Assembly (NCBI GenBank): GCA_024734555.1
Contig: JANPWX010000082.1
Span: forward strand, 417,757 to 481,756
Origin: Trochalopteron elliotii
Taxonomy: Eukaryota; Chordata; Aves; Passeriformes; Leiothrichidae
Direction of reading: 5' to 3'
DNA length: 64,000 nt
In this document: piece after piece, positions 58,401 through 64,000 of the stretch
Layout of the letters: the number at the start of each line of letters is the position of its first letter
How positions within the stretch are numbered: the first letter of the stretch is position 1
Position numbers and translations under genes: made by a program
Notes under the pieces: generated by a model
The model's database searches: none
Told to the model about the DNA's origin: nothing
Seen by the model: the letters and a program-made list of their open reading frames with translations, nothing else

Positions 58401-58500
58401 GTGTTAGGGAAGACAGTTTGGATTAGTCCTGCCTCAAGCAAAGGCAAACCTGTGGGGTTGCTTTTGCTCAAGGACCTGAGTGCTCTTGGTGGGTAATGCA
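55441..58500 (+). pseudogene. pol: ERVL pro-pol pseudogene
   Basis: A protease-like stretch to 55911 is decayed: the DTG region reads GDTCGNN. RT is clear at 56642-56971 (KGEKIIQIPLNAGF, SKVKGPTQEIQSLGVKWQDG, SKKETQAFLGSVGFWRM), but its active box reads YIYD instead of YIDD. The RNase H region follows (57089-57330 onward, CYTPTEKEVLAAYEG), with a CAT microsatellite grown inside it. Integrase remnants include GKTEQHNGLSKTTLK near 58180 and a C-terminal piece to 58490. There are many stops. It is not functional. Confidence 0.8.
57471..57506. repeat. (CAT)n microsatellite inside ERVL pol
   Basis: Twelve trinucleotide units with one CAC interruption. It arose after the pol reading frame was lost. 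Confidence 0.9.
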
Positions 58501-58884
58501 GAGGGACAGAAAACATGATGTGTACCTCAAGGGGATCTGATTTTTAGATAAGAACAGTCTGTAATGTTGAATTGCATACATAATATTGGTTGCTGAATGG
58601 CACTGCCACTGTATGTCATAACTGCCATGGACAGTGAGTGTGGTCTGCTCACCAATTGTGAGTTCCTGATGCAGCAACCAATGAACAGCCCACCAGCTCT
58701 GCTAACGTGGAAAACATCTGGGATGCACAAAACCCACAGTCAAGGACTAAATAAATGAAAAAGACACCTTGGAGGGATGGCCATTGACTGTGGAAATCAT
58801 ACCTGTTCTTGTGTATATTTATGTGTGCATGTAGTTGGAAGGTGTAGAATCTGAGCATGAATAGAGATGTACAGGATAGTTTCC
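58501..58884 (+). other. ERVL 3' non-coding internal tail
   Basis: AT-rich sequence between the pol end and the 3' LTR block, with no env. ERVL elements typically lack env, which fits. Confidence 0.5.
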
Positions 58885-59241
58885 TGGTTCCACACAGGGC
58901 ATACTTATTTTTGCAGTAGCTGGGAGGGAGCATATTCTATACCATCTCACATCATTGTGGGAGCAGGAAAAAGGGACTCTTCCAGAGACAAGGGGTTCCT
59001 TCAGGTTGAGAAAATGTGGTGGACAAAATGGTCTGGTATAATTTTTTATACCTTTTGTCAATATTGTTGCTGTTAATGTTCATTTTCTTATTTCATTTTT
59101 TCCAGTAAATTGTTCTTATCTCAACCTGTGATCTTTGCCTTTTGTGCCTTCAGTTGGAGGTGGAAGGGGAAACTGCATGTGGTTTTAGTAGAAGCACTAA
59201 ATTGGAGAATACCATTCCCAAACCATGAAACCATAGTGACA
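58885..59241 (+). repeat. ERVL 3' LTR-like block
   Basis: It begins TGGTTCCACACAGGGC and ends near CCATAGTGACA. It is colinear with 51423-51810 but clearly diverged, with several small indels. Confidence 0.65.
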
Positions 59242-61316
59242 GAATCTAGTGGATTGCATATTTCTGGGCAAAGAGATGCCATTGTGAGGGCAGGGGAGTG
59301 ATGCAGCCAAGGAGAAACTGCAAATACAATGCATGGAACTGCCTCCCTTTTCTTTTGGGGTAGTCCTGCTAGAGAACCACTGCCACATGGCATGGGGGAA
59401 ATGCAAAAGATGAGGAAAGGTTCTTTCTAAGTCGTTGCAGTTGCGAAAAAATAGTCACATGCTCTGGCCGTACTATATTTGGTTTACTTGGCAATCTTGT
59501 AGAGAAGCCAAGAAAGTGAAGGGATAGGATCTTCATTCTACCTGCCCTGTTCTTGTGTGTTTGCTTGTCAAAGTGCAAAGAAGCACTGTGGAAAACCCAC
59601 TTGTGAGCACAGCACTGAAGACAGCAAAGGACAGGAGACAGCTATGGACTGCTATGACCAGAAGCGAGAGAATTGTGTCCTGTTCATTTTCAGCCATGCT
59701 GCAGGAAGTTAACAAGCTCCACTGTCATGAGCATTGTTCCAAGGTATCCTACCACAGTACTTGCTGCAGCAGCAGCTTCTCACCCACCGCCCTTCAAGGA
59801 CATTGTATGGCATCTAGCATATTTTCATAACAACACTCCTGTTTGAATAAAAACAGGGCAAGACTTCAGAAACTGAGTATGATATAGTCTGAAAATTTCT
59901 GTATCTTCTCCATGTCTGTTGTTCTGTGATGTCCACTGCTTTGAATGCATCCAGAAATAACTTGAAAGAGATGCATAGCTTGATTATTGCCAATGCGAGT
60001 AACTACTGATTCAAATGGCTGCTTGGCAAAGAAGAATAATAGAGAAATCATCTTCTGCAATCCATGTCCAATGTTTAGACTTCCTACCTTACTTTGCTTG
60101 AGCTAATGGCTAAAGACTTGTATCATGGTAGGGCAACAAAGAAAATCTTCTGCCTGCTTTAAGGCTATTGGCCCCTTTGTCATTAAAAATACATAAAACT
60201 TTTGACTTCAAATATATTTTGCTAACTAAGTCAGCTCATATCCTAAAAAACACTCAAAGGCAAAAAGAACCTAATCCTTTGGTTTACCAGATGTCCTTGA
60301 CACCAATGAATAGGAGCCTTGGGGCCATTCTGAATTGCCATGACTCTGCTGAAGATCCTTTTAAGTAGCCAGGGAAAACAGTAACTACTGCAGCTGTTTT
60401 TTTTTGTTTCTCAGCACCATCCTGCAGCAGATGTTACAGGAGACAGGGAGATACAGCTCTCCCTCCCTTGTGATCCCAGGAGAAGAAGACAGTTTGGACC
60501 TCATAGCTCCAGCACTAGGGTGGAAGGATGCCTGGAAAATGCCCTCACTTCCACCTCTGGTATCTCAGTCCATGTCCAATAATGAGATTGGTTTCAATGG
60601 GAATTCCCCAAGTAGCTGTCCTGTCTCTGTTTTAGATAAATTTTGATACTATGGCTATTTTTAAGAAGGGATGTAGCTAATTCACTGTCTTTGACAGTTT
60701 CCTTTTCAACTTTAATCAGATGTCATATAGAAAAACAGGTTTCTTATGAGGAGTTGTGATCTATTTTCCTTTAGTTTTTGTTTTGTTTTGGTATGGGGTG
60801 ATTTTTTTGTTTGTTTATTTTAAAAGGGGATTTTTGTGTTCTTTCTGCATTTTAGTCTTTACCATCTTTGTCCTACTGGACTGGCATAACAGGGTGGGGA
60901 ATATTTTGCTACAAGTTTGAAATGTGTGTCTAAAATATGTTAGATTTTACGAAAAGTGATTTCAGATTTCCAACATGAAAATTTCAACTATGGACTTGCC
61001 CTGACAGCTGGCTTTATGAAGATAGAGATTAAAGTAAAATCTCATTTGCCTTAAGGAGAATTTGAGATAAGATCACTAAGTATATTCTCTGATTTGTGAC
61101 AGAGAAAAATACGTTAGAGAATAAATACATATTTTTTAGCCAAAACTAGGCATGCAAGGGAAGGCAGCATTTGATTTGCTTTGAATTTACAAAAGTGTGA
61201 CCTATCAGAGCCAAGACAGCCCAAATGTGAAACAGGACGGCATCTACCTTTATCCCTCTGGGTACACATGATTCTGTGTGTATGTATATACACTAAAACC
61301 ATTTTAGATCTATCTA
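59242..61316. other. AT-rich spacer, nothing recognised
   Basis: No gene or repeat was recognised in 2.1 kb. Frames of up to about 91 codons look random. Confidence 0.4.
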
Positions 61317-61321
61317 GACAT

Positions 61322-61360
<39 letters not shown>

Positions 61361-61379
61361 TATATATATATATATACAC

Positions 61380-61429
<50 letters not shown>

Positions 61430-61438
61430 GGGGGGGGG
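61317..61438. repeat. Compound (TA)n/(CA)n microsatellite with G9 run
   Basis: Alternating TA and CA blocks over about 110 bp, ending in nine G. All overlapping Tyr/Val/Ile-rich frames are artefacts of this tract. Confidence 0.97.
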
Positions 61439-62073
61439 TGTATATTTCAACTTGCAAAGCTGGGCAGCTAGTGTCCAATTTTCTTCCCACAGTGGGCATT
61501 TGGAAATCTCTGGACTCTGGTTTACCATCCAAAATTAGTTGGCACATGCAGCAGGTGCCTCAACAGCAGCAGAGGGGAGCCTGTGCTGAAGTGATCCACA
61601 GAGATGTGAATGTACTGATCTGCCCAAGATGCTACTTACTTTCAGCAAGCTTTAAACAATAGCTGGAAATCTGCTATATAAAAGAGGATTTTAAAAAGTA
61701 TACCTGAAAACAGTGCTTTGGAATTGGATCCAATATCCATTGCTACAAAATACAGTGGGAGGAGAAGAAAGCTAGAACAAAAGAGAAAAGGCATTTGCAA
61801 ATAGTAAAATGGGTATGTATTTTTTTCTGTTTCTCCACCTGTGCTGGATGCAGCCAGCTGCTGACCATAGCCTGGTTAGTTGATGTATCATGAACAGCAC
61901 AAAGCTAACACAGCATTAGAACTTCTGGATTACAACAGCTGAGTGAAATCATGTCCTTTACCACTCTCTGGATACAGCCCAAAAGCTTCTTCAGTGTTGT
62001 CTTGCAAACACTTATTGCTAGCTGATTCTTTTCTTGCTGCTATAAGACAGCAAAGAAGGTTGAGCCTTTTAGT
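61439..62073. other. Spacer, nothing recognised
   Basis: No gene or repeat was recognised. Confidence 0.35.
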
Positions 62074-62700
62074 CTGCGACGGCTGAGGTACCTATGGGTT
62101 TTCCCATAACCTCTGAGGGTTCAGCCCTGGGCAGAGAAGTCGCAAAAATCAATTAGCAAGACAGCATGATCGAGTGTGTCTTGAAAAATCAAAAAGGTTT
62201 TAATAAAGAAAGAAAATAATACAAAAACAAAAGCAAAGCTGAGCACAGTACAAAGACAAGTCTCCTACTTGCTACAACACCTCAAAAAGTGTGGAGTTTC
62301 TTTGTTCTCTCTCTTTAGTACTTAACAGTTTAGGTGGGCTTTTTTGGCTCTTGGTCCAATGAGATCAAGAACAGGCTTTGAGTTAACACTCTCGGAGCCC
62401 AATCCATGCTCCTGTGCTGGCACTGAGCCAATTACAATGAGAAAAACACAGGACTTTCTAGTTAAACTTCCTAAAATGTCTGAAGGTAAACTGAAAATCT
62501 TTCCCTATTTGGAAACACCTGCGGGTGGTGTGGGGAATGCTTTACTACAGGTACCTATGCTGGGTGACTGGCATGTATCTGTACTCCAGCTATGTCAGAA
62601 GCTGGAGCTATCTTCAAGCTTTACGTCATCTTTTGTGTGCTTTTGGAAAAGAAGGGGGAAAAAACCATTTGGGGCTTCCTCTATTATTTAACCTGACCAG
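62074..62700 (-). mobile_element. Probable LTR, minus strand
   Basis: Read on the minus strand, the last ~150 bp contain CTTTATTAAAACC (ATTAAA-type signal), TTGATTTTTCAAGACACACT, ACTTCTCTGCCCAGGGCTGA and end CTCAGCCGTCGCA. This resembles the R-U5 end of a retroviral LTR. The upstream border is unclear and no target duplication was found. Confidence 0.4.
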
Positions 62701-63690
62701 GTATCAATAGTCATCAGGGAGATCTACTTTGCAGATAGTTACAGAAATACTTTTTCCAGTAAGACTAAAGTATTAGGCAAAGGAATTTAGAATTACAATC
62801 TCTGATATAGATAGTAGCTGGATTGTAGAAGTTGAGCAGATGGTTTTCAGGCAAAGTGTAAGTTTTGATTTGGATTTGGTTTGTGTGGGTAGTCAGACCC
62901 TTTACCAGTTTAACTGGATATTGTGCTCATGGAGGCATTACAGGAATTAGATTTTTTTACTTGTGCAGGACTTCACGTTTCCACTGATGAAGAGTTTTTA
63001 CCATTATTTGTACTCCATTCTGTTTAAAGCTATGGGTTTAGTTATATTTTAACTGTATTTTAAGTATATAGGACAAATGTGAATGAATCCAGGTCTAATA
63101 ATATTTACAAATATTTGTAACTGACAATAATGACTTCATATCTGTGTGCAAGATATTACATGTGAGATTAGATACAAGCCCAAACCTGCAATCAGTTCCA
63201 TAACAGCCTTTAATAAAAAGAAATTTGAATGAAAGTGTTCAGAAAAGTATAGAATACAAGTGGAAAATTAATGACTAGTATAAACCACAGGATGTCTTAA
63301 TAGTTATAAACTGCAACATTCACTCCATTTTTATACAGAAAATATCACAATTAATGCAGAGCATTGCTCGAATACAGGAATATAGGTATTAATCTTTCAT
63401 CAGCTTTTTCCTCTTTTATAGCAAAGACCAAAAAATATTTTCCTCTTGTTTCCAGATTTAATTATTAAAGGAGGCACTGAGAGATTTCATTCTCCCTAAA
63501 CCCCAATTCTGTTAAACTATTTCATGAGGTCATAACTTTGACAATAACATTTCACTATTTAATAAAGAGGATTAGATTCAAACTGCCCTATGACAAAAAG
63601 GCCTAATTGAGTTTTATCTGATTATTCAGCTGATATCTGTTGTTAAATGATGAGTAGAAGCTATGCAAATGTTTGCAAACTGATTTTAGG
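62701..63690. other. AT-rich spacer, nothing recognised
   Basis: No gene or repeat was recognised. Confidence 0.4.
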
Positions 63691-63815
63691 TCATAGAATC
63701 ATAGAGTGGTCTGGGTTGGAAGGACCTTAAAGTTCACCTAGTTCCAGTCCCCCTGCCATGGGCAGGGACACCATCCACTAAGTCAGGTTGTTCAAAGCTC
63801 CATCTAACCTGGCCT
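63691..63815 (-). mobile_element. CR1 3' tail, reversed
   Basis: TCATAGAATCATAGAGTGG…GGTTGGAAGGACCTTAAAG…CATGGGCAGGGACACC is the reverse complement of the CR1 end. It is a short 5'-truncated copy. Confidence 0.92.
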
Positions 63816-64000
63816 TACTTTAATTCTATAGTTATTTAATTCTGTAGCTGTAGTTCTATTGTGTTACCCTACTAAGAAGAGACTAAGATTTATTTGACTT
63901 GGAAGGAACAGTTTGAAAATACACAGAACGGAAGGATTTGAGGGTGGAAGAGTGGTTATTTTGTCCAGCTCAAAGCATGGTGAGAGGCATCCTGTTAATT

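Larger units (their letters stand above)
51423..59241 (+). mobile_element. Decayed ERVL (class III) provirus with nested LTRs
   Basis: Similar LTR-like blocks at 51423-51810 and 58885-59241 enclose gag-like text (52446-52720), two inserted LTRs (about 52890-53431 and 53506-54717), the rest of gag, protease and pol, all plus strand. A leucine-type primer-site candidate starts at 51819 (TGGTGTCCAGTG). All frames are riddled with stops. The enclosing-LTR interpretation rests on the repeated block and matching orientation. Confidence 0.75.

Noticed and set aside
61114..61547. Tyr/Val/Ile-rich frames on both strands
   Set aside because: They are translations of the TA/CA microsatellite.
1..64000. 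tRNA, rRNA or snRNA genes
   Set aside because: I looked for cloverleaf-like B-box and small-RNA signatures around gene-free stretches and saw none beyond the retroviral primer sites. A covariance-model search was not possible.

Overview
This 64 kb window is vertebrate nuclear DNA and almost certainly avian. The evidence is truncated CR1 LINEs carrying the standard avian CR1 3' tail (consensus close to GATGATCTT...CCTTCCAAC...TTCTATGATTCTATG), ERVL LTRs opening TGTTGTGGTTTAACCCC, and class II endogenous retroviruses (ERVs) of avian type. The LTR families look songbird-like to me, but that is an inference from memory. I see no convincing intact host gene. Outside the transposable elements the sequence is AT-rich and non-coding.

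Layout. 1.06-1.46 kb: CR1 tail. 2.91-4.74 kb: a solo LTR split by a second solo LTR. 5.29-15.50 kb: class II provirus ERV-A on the minus strand, old and multiply broken. It has a 5' LTR that lost most of U3 and two foreign solo LTRs inserted in gag and in the dUTPase/protease region. 16-35 kb: AT-rich DNA with solo LTRs (16.06, 19.95, 21.34, 27.91, 30.03 and 32.56 kb) and an interrupted CR1 (22.9 kb). 35.21-44.19 kb: class II provirus ERV-B on the plus strand, complete from LTR to LTR (8,983 bp) with 547-bp LTRs and a perfect 6-bp target duplication GTTGGC. 45.0-50.0 kb: LTR and CR1 fragments. 51.42-59.24 kb: a decayed ERVL (class III) provirus with two LTRs nested in its gag. 59.2-64 kb: AT-rich DNA with a large TA/CA microsatellite, a probable LTR at 62.1 kb and a reversed CR1 tail at 63.7 kb.

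ERV-A and ERV-B share one internal plan. A tRNA-Lys(1,2)-type primer site is followed by a myristoylated MGARLS Gag with one CCHC knuckle and a -1 slippery site. Next come a dUTPase-like domain joined to an aspartic protease, and RT/RNase H/integrase in a third register. The Env is compact and alpharetrovirus-like, with an internal cysteine-flanked fusion segment and a CX6CC motif. The backbone is therefore betaretrovirus-like and the envelope alpha/gamma-type. Both are replication-defective. ERV-B carries frameshifts in gag and pol, in-frame stops in pol and env, and catalytic substitutions in RT and RNase H. ERV-A carries stops, frameshifts and insertions throughout. All identities and difference counts below were made by eye from the sequence.
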